Source: an uncultured Alphaproteobacteria bacterium (GTDB taxonomy: Bacteria > Pseudomonadota > Alphaproteobacteria > RF32 > CAG-239). Taken from it: a DNA stretch of 64,000 nucleotides. Shown piece after piece: positions 41,750-51,779 of the stretch; within the stretch, counting starts at the first letter, position 1, and every line of letters begins with the position of its first letter. The notes beneath the pieces were generated by a model. The model was not told where the DNA came from. It saw only the letters and a program-made list of their open reading frames with translations, and searched no databases. Location: the NCBI GenBank assembly GCA_934270475.1, contig CAKQPS010000005.1, positions 1 to 64,000 on the forward strand. The letters are read 5' to 3'. Both the position numbers and the translations under genes were made by a program.

Positions 41750-42070
41750 TTAAAACAGCATTAACTGTCCATTTTCTTCGCGAATCGACTCTTCATTTTC
41801 CTCATAATTCTTTCCTAAATAGTTTTCAGTCATCAAATATTGCTTGTCCGTAACATACAAAAACGACACCGAAGAATTATCCGGAATATATTTTGCCAAG
41901 CTTTTAGTGATAGTTTGCCCGACTCCTAAACTCTTCACCGGTTTGATATAAACCGAAAATTGTTTCATCATAAAACCATTATCCAAAAGCAAATTGCGAA
42001 AACGGGTGGCCTTGCGGGTTTCTTTTTTGGTGCGAACCGGAATGTCAAACATACAAATTATCCACATCAT
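41750..42070 (-). CDS. cas2: CRISPR-associated endoribonuclease-like Cas2 (type II-C)
   Basis: 106 residues, partner of Cas1 in spacer integration. The ferredoxin-like start MMWIICMFDIPVRTKKETRKATRFRNLLLDNGF carries the conserved Asp in FDIP, then QFSVYIKPVKS. An earlier in-frame start would extend into cas9. The ATG at 42070 has AGGGTGG before it and lies 19 bases after the cas9 stop, so cas9 and cas2 form one operon. Confidence 0.93.
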   Translation of the reverse strand: MMWIICMFDIPVRTKKETRKATRFRNLLLDNGFMMKQFSVYIKPVKSLGVGQTITKSLAKYIPDNSSVSFLYVTDKQYLMTENYLGKNYEENEESIREENGQLMLF

Positions 42071-42089
42071 AGACCACCCTGTTAAAGTT

Positions 42090-45000
42090 TCATGCCGCTG
42101 TCTTCGTGCCATTCCATAATACCTTATGTTTTTTCTTGACTTTACCAAACGGCGTAAGCTCTATTTTTCGTGCTTTATGCTGAAGCAAAAATGACAATCC
42201 CTTTCTCAAAGTATCAACAAACATATATTTCAAATTTTTATCTTTCGGCGATGTCATACGGGCATCCGTCATATAATCAATGTTAAATTCCCCAGTACTA
42301 AACTTTTTCACTTTAGCTAAACAACGAGGTTTATCTGTGTAAGAAGTCCATTCTGCAGGTGTATCCAGCTCCAGCATATCACGCTGCTGAACCGACCAAA
42401 TAAGTTTTCCACCGTCTTTTTTCCATTGAGGTACAAAGTCCGCTTGATTAACATCAAAGCGTTTAATAACTTCCCAGCCGACTTTACCGTCTTTCTCATA
42501 GAAATCTACACAATGGTTGTTTCCGCTTTTATAAACTAAGTTATGTTTCTTAACAAAAACAAATGAAGATACGTTTTCATAACATTTAATTTTATCGCCT
42601 TTCCATAATTTTTTATCCAGTAAAATATGAAAAGTTTTAGCCGCAATCAAACCATCAGTAATTCTACGCTCCTTTTTGCCGTCTGCCACATCTTTTTCAT
42701 TTTCTTCTTGCAGAATTTGTTCCGCTACATTCCAATACTGTTTAAAATCAGCTACCAATTTTGCTTGCTTTGCCCGATTTTCAGCAATTCCTTCATACCA
42801 GCTATCTTTAACACTATCAGGAATCAAGAGCTTGTCCAAATCATTATATGTTTTAACTACCTTAAAAATCTTGCGGGAATATACCGTAATTAAATTATTC
42901 GGATTATCCGGATTCTTGCATAATTTTACTTTACCGGTTTCCTCATGAAACTGCCCCAACTTGTTATGGTCCGGCTTGTGAGAAATTTTAACTTCTCGCA
43001 ATACCTCTAACACTCTGCGGCGAAAATCAGCAACTGACGCTACACTTGTCATCGGCAAAGGAGTCGGCATATGTCTTAATTTTTCCTCATTAGACAACCT
43101 CTTTACCAAAGCGCGCGTTGTACAAGCCACTGTTATCGCGTCCATAGCATGATGACGATGGTCAATACGAGGCTTTGCTGACCATTCTGGATTTTTCTTG
43201 CATGTATAAAGTTTCCAGTTACCTGCAATATTCGGCTTTTGCTCGCCGTCAATCACCTCGCCTGTTGCAGAATCAAACCAATATGGATTACATGGCAAAT
43301 ATCTCGGTATCTTTATACCCATCAAATCATATTCCAAGCCCAGCAAATTCCAACGTTTACGCAGTTCAGAAGTTTGTCCGCCTTTCACTGCTAAAATACG
43401 ATTTTGCGATACTTCATTAACATCTGAACAATCCACAATTGCCCGCAAATAACGCGCTGTCAGTTTAGAAACATAGCGGGTATCGGTCATGTGACGGGTT
43501 GTTTCTTCCTTATCGCCCTCATCTTCATATTGCTCACGGGCATCTGCCTCAAATCTCCACGCTTTATTAGGAGTATTTGCACGGGCATTTTTCAAAATTT
43601 CACGCAGAACTTCCGGCGATTTTGTTTTTACAAAATAATCATAGGCAAAGTCATCTTTTTTAGCCTCATTATCGGAACGGCTAACCAAACATAAATTATT
43701 ATAAGTATCAGTTCCGCCTCTACTTTGCGGAATAATATGTTCAATTTCAAAGCCTGTAAAATTTCGAGAAATCCCCTGCGTAGGATTATAAGCATCTTTC
43801 CAGCCTTGCTCTTTGGCTAATTTATATTTCAAAATATTTTGCCCTGTCACATAAATATGATGCTCCTGCAAATATTTTTTAGCTTCTTCATTAAGCTTTT
43901 CGTTGGCTTTCTGAGCTGTTTCAAATTGCTTTTGCTTATCTGTAGACATTCCGACATCACGCCCCAATTCCACATGAATATCGTACGGTCTGCCATATAT
44001 TCTGACAATTTCATTAACCACCAAGCGAATTTGATTCAATATCATGTGTACTGCCGGATTAGCCATTTTACCCCATTTTATTTCTTCCGGTTTCAAGCTT
44101 TTGTTATTTTTGATAACCAGCGGAGGCAAAGGCTGGGTATCCGTTTGTAAAATTTCTCCGTAATACGGCAATTCAAAACATTTGCCTTGATTTTGCCGGG
44201 CTAACTCTTCTTCTGCCATAAAACGAGGGTCTTCTTTTGCCAATTTATCGGTAATTTCGCGATGTGAAACCACATTTTCTTTTAGCTTTTCCAAAATAAT
44301 TTTAGTTGCAGATACTCCCAGCATTCCCCTGCCCTTTGGCAGTTTTATCAATAAATCGCTGATTTTCTTTTCATCATCTATTTTTAAAATTGCTTTAAGC
44401 TGAGCAATCAATTCGTCTTCATTATAAAGCCTGCCGTTTTTATCGTCAGGGTTTACCGGATTTGCTAAAAATTCTATAAATTCGGCAAATTCAGCCTCTG
44501 ACAGATTTTTAATATACTCAATTTCAGCAAATTCTGAACGAGAATATAAATAAGCTTTAATCGGCTTATCTTTATCGCCGTCAATAGAAATTTTTTGCTG
44601 TGCCGATAATTTAAGCAGCTTTTTAATAGACTTACTTCCGGCATTTTCGCCTCGCAGCAACAATTCATTTACAATTTTATCGCGCTCTTCCAAAGTTAAC
44701 GGACGTTTATTAGTATCCGACAAAATGCGGATATTATTAACTTCTTCATAAATGCGGCGTAATTCTGAAAGCGGGTGTGCTTTCAGCAAGCGGTCCTCAT
44801 TTCTAAAATAAATGCATTTACCGGTTGCATACGGAGCCGCCGGACGTTCATAAAACAAAATGTCATAAATTTCTTGCTTTAGACCTTCTTTTTGCATTTG
44901 CGGAAAATACTCGGCCTGTTTATCCCAAATTTGCTTAAATTCATCCTTTACTAAATAGCGAGGCAACGCATAGTCCACCATGCCGGATTTTTGACGCACA

Positions 45001-45578
45001 GTACGCAATTTTACTTTTGGATGTTCGCCGTTTTCATCTTTTTCATAGCTTTCCAAAATCCGCTTCCAAAAGAATTCTCCGATGGTGCGGGAGTTTGTTT
45101 CTTTCAAATGACTGGCCAGCAATTCATAGGCTGTTTGTTTCTTTTTAGATTTTTCGCCGGCATCTAAAACTTCTTCTTCCATTTCTTGCGCAGCCGAAAC
45201 AAAACCGGCGCCGCGGTGCTTAGCTATATGCAGAATTGCTCTGCCGACAAAATTTTGGTTTTCCAATTTTTCATTCAAAGCATCAAAACGAATCTTATAA
45301 GGAGATTTTGATTTAAGATTATCTGTCCCCTCAGGATTCGGAGAAACCCAGAGCTGATTTTCATATAATTTCTGTGCCAAAAGTTCCAAGCGCTTTTTAG
45401 TGCGGATTAAATTTTTCCGCGCCGAACGCTTTGCCCGCCTTTCCTCTGCGCCGTCCGAAACTTCAAAAATACGCACTCCGGCATCAACAATATCTTGCAC
45501 ATTATTTTGTTCATCCAACGCTAAAACGGCACTGCCGATAGAATTTACACCTAAATCCAAACCTAAACGATATTTCAT
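42090..45578 (-). CDS. cas9: CRISPR-associated endonuclease Cas9 (type II-C)
   Basis: RNA-guided double-strand DNA endonuclease. 1162 residues, in the II-C size range. RuvC-I LGLDLGVNSIGSAV with D8; Arg-rich bridge helix about 46-66 (ERRAKRSARKNLIRTKKRL); recognition lobe about 70-500; RuvC-II IHVELGRD with E537; HNH FEIEHIIPQSRGGTDTYNNL with H614; RuvC-III RIDHRHHAMDA with H810 and D813; C-terminal PAM-interacting part about 900-1162. All catalytic residues are present, so it should cut. Start behind AGGTGG. Operon with cas2. The PAM cannot be read from the window. Confidence 0.97.
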   Translation of the reverse strand: MKYRLGLDLGVNSIGSAVLALDEQNNVQDIVDAGVRIFEVSDGAEERRAKRSARKNLIRTKKRLELLAQKLYENQLWVSPNPEGTDNLKSKSPYKIRFDALNEKLENQNFVGRAILHIAKHRGAGFVSAAQEMEEEVLDAGEKSKKKQTAYELLASHLKETNSRTIGEFFWKRILESYEKDENGEHPKVKLRTVRQKSGMVDYALPRYLVKDEFKQIWDKQAEYFPQMQKEGLKQEIYDILFYERPAAPYATGKCIYFRNEDRLLKAHPLSELRRIYEEVNNIRILSDTNKRPLTLEERDKIVNELLLRGENAGSKSIKKLLKLSAQQKISIDGDKDKPIKAYLYSRSEFAEIEYIKNLSEAEFAEFIEFLANPVNPDDKNGRLYNEDELIAQLKAILKIDDEKKISDLLIKLPKGRGMLGVSATKIILEKLKENVVSHREITDKLAKEDPRFMAEEELARQNQGKCFELPYYGEILQTDTQPLPPLVIKNNKSLKPEEIKWGKMANPAVHMILNQIRLVVNEIVRIYGRPYDIHVELGRDVGMSTDKQKQFETAQKANEKLNEEAKKYLQEHHIYVTGQNILKYKLAKEQGWKDAYNPTQGISRNFTGFEIEHIIPQSRGGTDTYNNLCLVSRSDNEAKKDDFAYDYFVKTKSPEVLREILKNARANTPNKAWRFEADAREQYEDEGDKEETTRHMTDTRYVSKLTARYLRAIVDCSDVNEVSQNRILAVKGGQTSELRKRWNLLGLEYDLMGIKIPRYLPCNPYWFDSATGEVIDGEQKPNIAGNWKLYTCKKNPEWSAKPRIDHRHHAMDAITVACTTRALVKRLSNEEKLRHMPTPLPMTSVASVADFRRRVLEVLREVKISHKPDHNKLGQFHEETGKVKLCKNPDNPNNLITVYSRKIFKVVKTYNDLDKLLIPDSVKDSWYEGIAENRAKQAKLVADFKQYWNVAEQILQEENEKDVADGKKERRITDGLIAAKTFHILLDKKLWKGDKIKCYENVSSFVFVKKHNLVYKSGNNHCVDFYEKDGKVGWEVIKRFDVNQADFVPQWKKDGGKLIWSVQQRDMLELDTPAEWTSYTDKPRCLAKVKKFSTGEFNIDYMTDARMTSPKDKNLKYMFVDTLRKGLSFLLQHKARKIELTPFGKVKKKHKVLWNGTKTAA

Positions 45579-45626
45579 TTTGCCACCTGTAAATAATTTA
45601 TAATGCTAAAGATTATATTATTTTTC

Positions 45627-45656
45627 TTGACAAAGCAATAGAATTATTCTTATAAT
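45627..45656 (+). promoter_or_regulatory. tracrRNA promoter
   Basis: TTGACA (45627-45632), 18 bp, TATAAT (45651-45656): both hexamers perfect. Transcription would begin near 45663, reading away from cas9. Confidence 0.8.
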
Positions 45657-45662
45657 AACCTT

Positions 45663-45775
45663 ATTATGTGTAAGACGTAATTTTTTCAGAGATTGATTAG
45701 ACGGTCAACACATATATAATAAGGCTGAAAATGCCGTAAGATGAGGGGGCGATGCGTTGCCCCCATTATTTTATC
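45663..45775 (+). ncRNA. tracrRNA of the type II-C system
   Basis: The anti-repeat TCAGAGATTGATTAGACGGTCAAC (24 bases at 45686-45709) pairs with the CRISPR repeat with one G-U wobble. Behind it AAGGC...GCCGT gives the nexus-like hairpin, and GGGGGC/GCCCCC (45745-45764) followed by ATTATTTTAT is the terminator hairpin. A perfect promoter precedes it. Exact ends are estimated. It is divergent from cas9, an arrangement allowing joint control. Confidence 0.9.
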
Positions 45776-45797
45776 CCTATTCCAATATTATAAAAAA

Positions 45798-45827
45798 GGA
45801 AAGCAAGTGAATATTCACTTGCTTTCC
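45798..45827 (-). terminator. Perfect 30-base palindrome, probable minus-strand terminator
   Basis: GGAAAGCAAGTGAAT joined to its exact reverse complement, followed on the minus strand by TTTTTT. It probably ends the mfd transcript or an unknown RNA in the gap. Confidence 0.75.
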
Positions 45828-46122
45828 TCGGCTCTACTACCTTTATTTGTGATTATAAAAGGTTGATGGAAAACATATTGTTTACAATCAAATACTATTA
45901 CAATACATCAAATTCTAAGGTCTTACGTGTTCTTCTTGCATTGTAAAAGTATTTAATTGCTTAAATTTTTTACTCTGCTTTTTTCTGAACCCGCGGTTCA
46001 AAATCTCGGTTTAGAATTTAATTGCTTAAAAACACCCGCCGACTACATTTTGAACACTTTTAATTTATATATTGTTCCTAGCTTTTCAACAGGGCTAAAA
46101 CTTTTTTACTGTTTTTACCCTA
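45828..46122. other. Gap between tracrRNA terminator region and mfd
   Basis: About 300 AT-rich bases without a convincing gene. Two direct copies of ATTTAATTGCTTAAA (about 45953-45967 and 46015-46029) flank the inverted repeat TGAACC-CGC-GGTTCA (45986-46000). A 65-codon plus-strand frame here looks accidental. An RNA gene on the minus strand ending at the 45798-45827 palindrome is possible but not shown. Confidence 0.4.
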
Positions 46123-49100
46123 TCACAAAAGCAAATCTTTCAGCTTTGAAATAACATTCTTCAAAACCGCAATACGTTCGCTGTATTGCGACAAGTCTTT
46201 AGAAACAAACAATTTTTGATCCGGACGGATTTGCAGCACGCCGAAAGACTTTGTCACCATATCAATCAATTTATCCGCCGCCGCAAAAGTATTGTTACGG
46301 AAAGCAATCAAAATTCCTTTGGCTCCGGCATCAACTTTCGCTACGTTAGCGGCATAGCAAAGCTGCTTGATTTCTATGGTTTGCAGCAAATTTTCCACTT
46401 CCGTCGGAATTGGTCCAAAACGGTCAATCAGTTCTTCGCGCATATCCAGCAGCTCGTCTTTGTCTTTGAGCGAACCGATACGCTTATACAATCCCAAACG
46501 CACGCCCAAATCTTTGACATAGCTTTCCGGAATCATCAGCGGCACGCCGGTTGTAATCTGCGGCGCCCAATCGGTATCGGCAGAACTTTGCGCTGCCTCG
46601 ACCTGTCCGGCTTTTTGACGGGCAATTTCTTCTTCAAGCATGTGTTGATACAAAGCAATACCAACATCTTTAATATGTCCTGACTGTTCCGTTCCCAGCA
46701 CATTGCCCGAACCGCGGATATCCAAGTCGTGGCTGGCAAGAGAAAAACCAGCGCCCAGCGTATCTAAAGCCTGCAAAATGTTCAAACGCTTTTCCGCCAC
46801 CGGATTAAGCTTTTTACGCGCCGGAACCGTAAAGTAGCAATAGCCGCGCACTTTGGAGCGCCCTACCCGTCCGCGCAGTTGATACAGCTGCGCCAAACCA
46901 AACATATCGGCACGGTGAATAATCATGGTATTTACACGCGGCATATCAATACCGGACTCAATAATGGTCGTTGAAAGCAAAACATCATATTTGCCGTCGG
47001 CGAAATCGCTCATAATATCTTCCAGCTGCTTAGCCGGCATCTGCCCATGCGCCACCGCAATTTTCACATCAGGCACCAAATTTTGCAGCGTTTCCAAAAT
47101 CTCGGCAATATCCGATACTCTCGGACATACAAAAAACGTCTGTCCGCCACGGAATTTTTCTCGGTAAATCGCCTCTTTTATCATCACCTTGTCAAACGGC
47201 ATCACAAAAGTTCGGGCAGCCAATCTGTCTACCGGCGGCGTAGCGATAATGCTGAGCTGCTTAACACCGGTTAATGAAAGCTGCAATGTTCTCGGAATTG
47301 GGGTCGCACTCAATGTCAAAACATGCACATCAGATTTCAGCGCCTTGATTTTTTCTTTATGCGCCACGCCAAAATGCTGTTCCTCGTCCACAATCAGCAA
47401 ACCTAAATTGCAGAACTTTACATCTTTAGAAAGCAGAGCATGCGTGCCGATTACAATTTCCACCGAACCTTCAGCCAAACCCTGCTTGGTTTCACGCACT
47501 TCTTTCGGTGTGCTTAAACGCGACAGCATACGCACCCGAATTGGAAAACCCTTCATGCGCTCTGCAAAGTTCAAATAATGCTGGCGTGCCAGCAAAGTCG
47601 TCGGCACAATCAACGCCACCTGCGCTCCGGACATAGCCACCGTAAACGCCGCCCGCAGCGCCACTTCGGTTTTGCCGAACCCCACATCTCCGCAAACCAG
47701 CCTATCCATCGGCTCGCCTGCGCCCAAATCCTGAATCACATCTTTTATGGCATGCAGCTGGTCATCGGTTTCGCTATATGGAAACTTAGCGCAAAATTCA
47801 TCATACGCCCCGCCCGGCGCAATAAACACATCGGCGGTTTTCAAGTGTCTTTCAGCGGCTATTTTAATCAGTTTTTCGGCAATATCTTTGATTTTGGCTT
47901 TTACCTTGGCTTTTTTAGCCTGCCAAGCCGCTCCACCCAGCACATCAAGCTGCACATTTTCATCATCTGAACCATAGCGTGAAATCACATCAATATTTTC
48001 TACCGGCACAAACAATTTATCATCATGTGCATACACAATTTTCAAACAATCGTGCGGCGCACCGCCGGCCATAATATTTTCCAGCCCCAAGAAACGCCCG
48101 ATACCGTGTTCAATATGCACCACCAATTCGCCCACGCTCAAAGACGACACATCGGCGATAAAATCTTTAGAGCTGGCTTTTTTAGCCTTACGGTGCTGAC
48201 GCTCGCCTAAAATATCCTGCTCTGAAACAATGCAATATTCGTCATCTCTGACCCCGTGCGCCAGCTCGGCAATAACCAAAGCAATTTTCTTTTGCGCGCA
48301 AATCTGCAGAGCTTCCGCCCACGTATTTGCCAATGCCGTGTTTTTAATATCATAATCCGCCATCAGAGAACGCAGACGCTCGCGCGAACCCTCGGCATAA
48401 CAGCAAATCACACGTTTTAATTTTCCGTTTTCCGTCAAATAGTCGCGCAATTCCTCATAAACGGCGGCGCTGCTGATGTGGCGGGCGTGAGCAAAATCCC
48501 GCCCTGGAATGGTTTTCAGCTCAATCACATCATCATTGGCGCTGACTGCCAGCGGAGTCAAAACAGTGGCTTGCCGCTCTTCCAGCTTGGCGGTAAAATC
48601 CGCCGCCGACATATAAAGCTTTTCCGGAGGCAAAGGACGATACGCTTCTGTATCATTTTTACTTTTAACCTGCAGCGCTTCCAAACGCGCCTCATAATAA
48701 TCGGCAATACCCTCGGTTTTAGATTTCAGAGCTTCTTCGGTGTTTTTACCGGCAACAACCTGCGCATTCGGCAAATAGTCAAACAAGGTCGGTAAAGCAT
48801 CGCTGTAAAACAATGGCAGCCAGTTTTCCATACCGATATACTTCTGCCCGTTGGAAATTGCTTCATACAGTTCGTCATGCAAACCGTCCGCGCCGAAAAG
48901 CTCACGGTACTGTTCACGGAAATTGCGGATAGTATTGGTATCCAAAACCACCTCGTTTGCCACCTGAAATTCATATTGCGGCAAATCACCGATAGTGCGT
49001 TGGCTTACCGCGTCAAAAATCCGCAGCCGCTCCACTTCGTCATCAAACAAATCAATACGCAGCGGATTATCCATACCGCTCGGAAAAATATCGGCAATAT

Positions 49101-49596
49101 CTCCGCGCACGGCGTATTCCCCAGGCTCCATAACCTGCTCCACCCGCGTATAGCCGTTCAGCGAAACATAATACAGAAAGCTGTCAAAATCCAGCTTTTC
49201 GCCGACTTTGACCAACTTGCGGGCATTGCGGAAAATTTTTGCTGGCGCTAGCTTTTGCAGCACCGCACCAACTGAACTGACTACCACCAGCGGAGCTTTG
49301 CCCTCATAAAAAACAATTTTCGCCAACGTTTCAATACGCTTGGCAGAAAGCACACTGTTCGGCGAAACTCGGTCATACGGCACCGTATCCCACGCCGGAA
49401 ATTCCAACACCTCATATTCCGGATGCAAAAAACGCAGCATTGCCGCCGTCTGCGCCAAGCTTACGCCGTCGCTGGCAATATACAGCACCGGCTTTTTGGC
49501 ATTGGCAATCTGCGCCAAAACAAAGGCTTCATAACCATCGGCAACCGAAGAAACCGTCTTCCCAGCCCAAACATTCACATCTTTCCGCATAATCAC
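46123..49596 (-). CDS. mfd: Transcription-repair coupling factor Mfd
   Basis: Removes stalled RNA polymerase and recruits UvrA. 1157 residues, normal length: N-terminal UvrB-like region, RNA polymerase interaction domain around 470-540 (VGELVVHIEHGIGRFLGLE), then RecG-like helicase with DRLVCGDVGFGKTEVALRAAF, DEEQHFG, LSATPIPRTLQLSL and QLRGRVGRSKVRGYCYF, and a C-terminal TRCF domain. Start is GTG or the ATG two codons later; AGGAAAGC fits the GTG. Divergent from recG. Confidence 0.96.
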   Translation of the reverse strand: MIMRKDVNVWAGKTVSSVADGYEAFVLAQIANAKKPVLYIASDGVSLAQTAAMLRFLHPEYEVLEFPAWDTVPYDRVSPNSVLSAKRIETLAKIVFYEGKAPLVVVSSVGAVLQKLAPAKIFRNARKLVKVGEKLDFDSFLYYVSLNGYTRVEQVMEPGEYAVRGDIADIFPSGMDNPLRIDLFDDEVERLRIFDAVSQRTIGDLPQYEFQVANEVVLDTNTIRNFREQYRELFGADGLHDELYEAISNGQKYIGMENWLPLFYSDALPTLFDYLPNAQVVAGKNTEEALKSKTEGIADYYEARLEALQVKSKNDTEAYRPLPPEKLYMSAADFTAKLEERQATVLTPLAVSANDDVIELKTIPGRDFAHARHISSAAVYEELRDYLTENGKLKRVICCYAEGSRERLRSLMADYDIKNTALANTWAEALQICAQKKIALVIAELAHGVRDDEYCIVSEQDILGERQHRKAKKASSKDFIADVSSLSVGELVVHIEHGIGRFLGLENIMAGGAPHDCLKIVYAHDDKLFVPVENIDVISRYGSDDENVQLDVLGGAAWQAKKAKVKAKIKDIAEKLIKIAAERHLKTADVFIAPGGAYDEFCAKFPYSETDDQLHAIKDVIQDLGAGEPMDRLVCGDVGFGKTEVALRAAFTVAMSGAQVALIVPTTLLARQHYLNFAERMKGFPIRVRMLSRLSTPKEVRETKQGLAEGSVEIVIGTHALLSKDVKFCNLGLLIVDEEQHFGVAHKEKIKALKSDVHVLTLSATPIPRTLQLSLTGVKQLSIIATPPVDRLAARTFVMPFDKVMIKEAIYREKFRGGQTFFVCPRVSDIAEILETLQNLVPDVKIAVAHGQMPAKQLEDIMSDFADGKYDVLLSTTIIESGIDMPRVNTMIIHRADMFGLAQLYQLRGRVGRSKVRGYCYFTVPARKKLNPVAEKRLNILQALDTLGAGFSLASHDLDIRGSGNVLGTEQSGHIKDVGIALYQHMLEEEIARQKAGQVEAAQSSADTDWAPQITTGVPLMIPESYVKDLGVRLGLYKRIGSLKDKDELLDMREELIDRFGPIPTEVENLLQTIEIKQLCYAANVAKVDAGAKGILIAFRNNTFAAADKLIDMVTKSFGVLQIRPDQKLFVSKDLSQYSERIAVLKNVISKLKDLLL

Positions 49597-49671
49597 GCTT
49601 TCCTGTTTACATTTTGTTATAAAATATATACAATACAGCCATTAACGCAACAAAAAAAAGACAAATTCACA

Positions 49672-51753
49672 ATGCGACCGACTATTTTATATCCGCTTTT
49701 TGCCCCTATCAACACCTTAAACGGCGTGGGCGATAAATATGCTAAACTTGTAGCTAACCTTTGCGGAGAACGCGTGGTGGATTTGCTGTGGCATTTACCT
49801 TCCGGCTTGATAGACCGCCGCTGCAATATGCCTTTAATTTCCGCCACCGAAGGACATATTTGGACGGGTAAAGTGCGCGTTATAGAGCATAAAGCGCCGC
49901 AAACCCGCAAGCAGCCCTACCGCATTGCCGTTGACGACGGTACGGATCAGTTGATTTTGATTTTTTTCAAAACTTACGGCGACACGCTGACCCGCATTTT
50001 TCCGGTGGGCGCCGAAAAAATTATTTCCGGTAAATTGGAACGTTTTAACAACAGCTGGCAAATGCCCCACCCCGACTATGTGGTTGACGCCGCCAAACCG
50101 CAGCAAATGCCGCAAATAGAAACCGTATATCCGCTGACCGCCGGCGTCACCAACAAAATGCTGAATAAACTGATGACACAAGCTCTGGGTTTGACACCGC
50201 CGCTAAACGAATGGCTGGACGCAGAATTTATAAAACAGCAGAATTTTCCAAAATTTAACCAAGCTTTAGAGCAAGCACACCACCCTCAAACATTGGACGA
50301 TTTATCGCCGAATTCAACCGCGCGCCGCCGTTTGGCTTATGATGAACTGCTGGCTAACCAGCTTTCTCTCGCCATTGTGCGCGAACGATTGAAACACCAA
50401 AAAGGTCGCAGCTTGCAGGGCGACGGACATTTAAAAAATCGTTTGGCAGAAATTTTGCCTTTTCAATTAACCTCGGCACAGCAAAGAGTTATTGCCGAAA
50501 TTGAAAGCGATATGTTTTCCGAATATCGTATGCTGCGTTTGCTGCAAGGCGATGTCGGCTCCGGCAAAACCATTGTCGCGCTTTATACAATGCTGAACGC
50601 CGTGGAATGCGGCGCGCAGGCTGCCATTATGGCTCCTACTGAAATTTTAGCCCAGCAGCATTATGAAACCATTGCCGGACTTTGTGAAAAAATCGGCGTA
50701 AAAGCAGCATTGCTAACCGGAAATATTAAAGGCAAAGCCCGCAAACAAATTTTAGACGAGCTGCAAAACGGCGAAATAAATATTTTAATTGGCACTCATG
50801 CTTTATTTACAGAAGATGTGATTTTCAAAGATTTAGCCTATGCAGTAGTAGACGAGCAGCACCGTTTCGGGGTTAAACAGCGTTTAAGCCTTTCGGAAAA
50901 AGGCAAGCTCTGCGATGTTTTAGTGATGACCGCCACACCGATACCGAGAACTTTGGTTTTAACCCAATTCGGCGATATGGATTATTCTAAAATAGATGAG
51001 CTTCCGACCGGACGCAAACCTGTTACCACCACGGTTATGCCGCTCAGCAAAATTCACGAAGTTGTTGACGCTCTAAAACGCAAATTGCAGACTCAAACAC
51101 AGGCATATTGGGTGTGTCCGCTGGTGGAAGAGTCGGAAAAAATTGACCTTTCCGCCGCCAAAGAACGTTATGAAAGCCTGCGTCAAGAATTTGGCAATAT
51201 TGTAGGCTTGGTACATGGAAAAATGAAAGAAAGCGAAAAAAACGCGGTTATGGAAGATTTTAAAAGCGGTAAGTTAAAACTCTTAGTTTCCACCACCGTG
51301 ATAGAAGTCGGCGTAAACGTTCCTGCCGCCACCATAATGATTATTGAACACGCCGAACGCTTTGGACTGGCGCAGCTGCACCAACTGCGCGGACGCATTA
51401 AGCGCGGCTTTGAAGCTTCCAGCTGTATTTTGATGTACGGCTACCCGCTCAGCGAAGTTTCCCGCTCTCGTCTAAACATTATGAAACAGACGGAAGACGG
51501 TTTCTTAATCGCCGAAGAAGATTTAAAACTGCGCGGCGGCGGTGAAGTTTTGGGCACGCGTCAATCCGGTTTCAGCAGCTTTAAAGTGGCGGATTTAAGC
51601 GTACACGGCGATTTGCTTTTGACTGCCTCCAAAGACGCGGCGCTTATTCTAAATCAGGATAAAAATCTATCAACTCCGCGTGGCGCTGCTCTCCGCACTT
51701 TAATGTATCTTTTTGAACGCGACGAAGCCATTAAGACATATTTAGCAGGATAA
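49672..51753 (+). CDS. recG: ATP-dependent DNA helicase RecG
   Basis: Branch-migration helicase acting on stalled forks. 693 residues: N-terminal wedge/OB region (about 60-150), Walker A LLQGDVGSGKTIVAL, DEQHRFG, MTATPIPRTLVLTQFGD, and HGKMKESEKNAVMEDF to QLRGRIKRG. I start at the ATG at 49672; a longer frame would overlap mfd over 170 bases. It has no strong ribosome binding site. Confidence 0.95.
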   Translation: MRPTILYPLFAPINTLNGVGDKYAKLVANLCGERVVDLLWHLPSGLIDRRCNMPLISATEGHIWTGKVRVIEHKAPQTRKQPYRIAVDDGTDQLILIFFKTYGDTLTRIFPVGAEKIISGKLERFNNSWQMPHPDYVVDAAKPQQMPQIETVYPLTAGVTNKMLNKLMTQALGLTPPLNEWLDAEFIKQQNFPKFNQALEQAHHPQTLDDLSPNSTARRRLAYDELLANQLSLAIVRERLKHQKGRSLQGDGHLKNRLAEILPFQLTSAQQRVIAEIESDMFSEYRMLRLLQGDVGSGKTIVALYTMLNAVECGAQAAIMAPTEILAQQHYETIAGLCEKIGVKAALLTGNIKGKARKQILDELQNGEINILIGTHALFTEDVIFKDLAYAVVDEQHRFGVKQRLSLSEKGKLCDVLVMTATPIPRTLVLTQFGDMDYSKIDELPTGRKPVTTTVMPLSKIHEVVDALKRKLQTQTQAYWVCPLVEESEKIDLSAAKERYESLRQEFGNIVGLVHGKMKESEKNAVMEDFKSGKLKLLVSTTVIEVGVNVPAATIMIIEHAERFGLAQLHQLRGRIKRGFEASSCILMYGYPLSEVSRSRLNIMKQTEDGFLIAEEDLKLRGGGEVLGTRQSGFSSFKVADLSVHGDLLLTASKDAALILNQDKNLSTPRGAALRTLMYLFERDEAIKTYLAG

Positions 51754-51779
51754 TTAGCAAAATCTGATTTATAAAATAA

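Noticed and set aside
45957..46154. 65-codon plus-strand frame next to mfd
   Set aside because: No ribosome binding site, low complexity, overlaps the mfd end and the inverted repeats; probably accidental.
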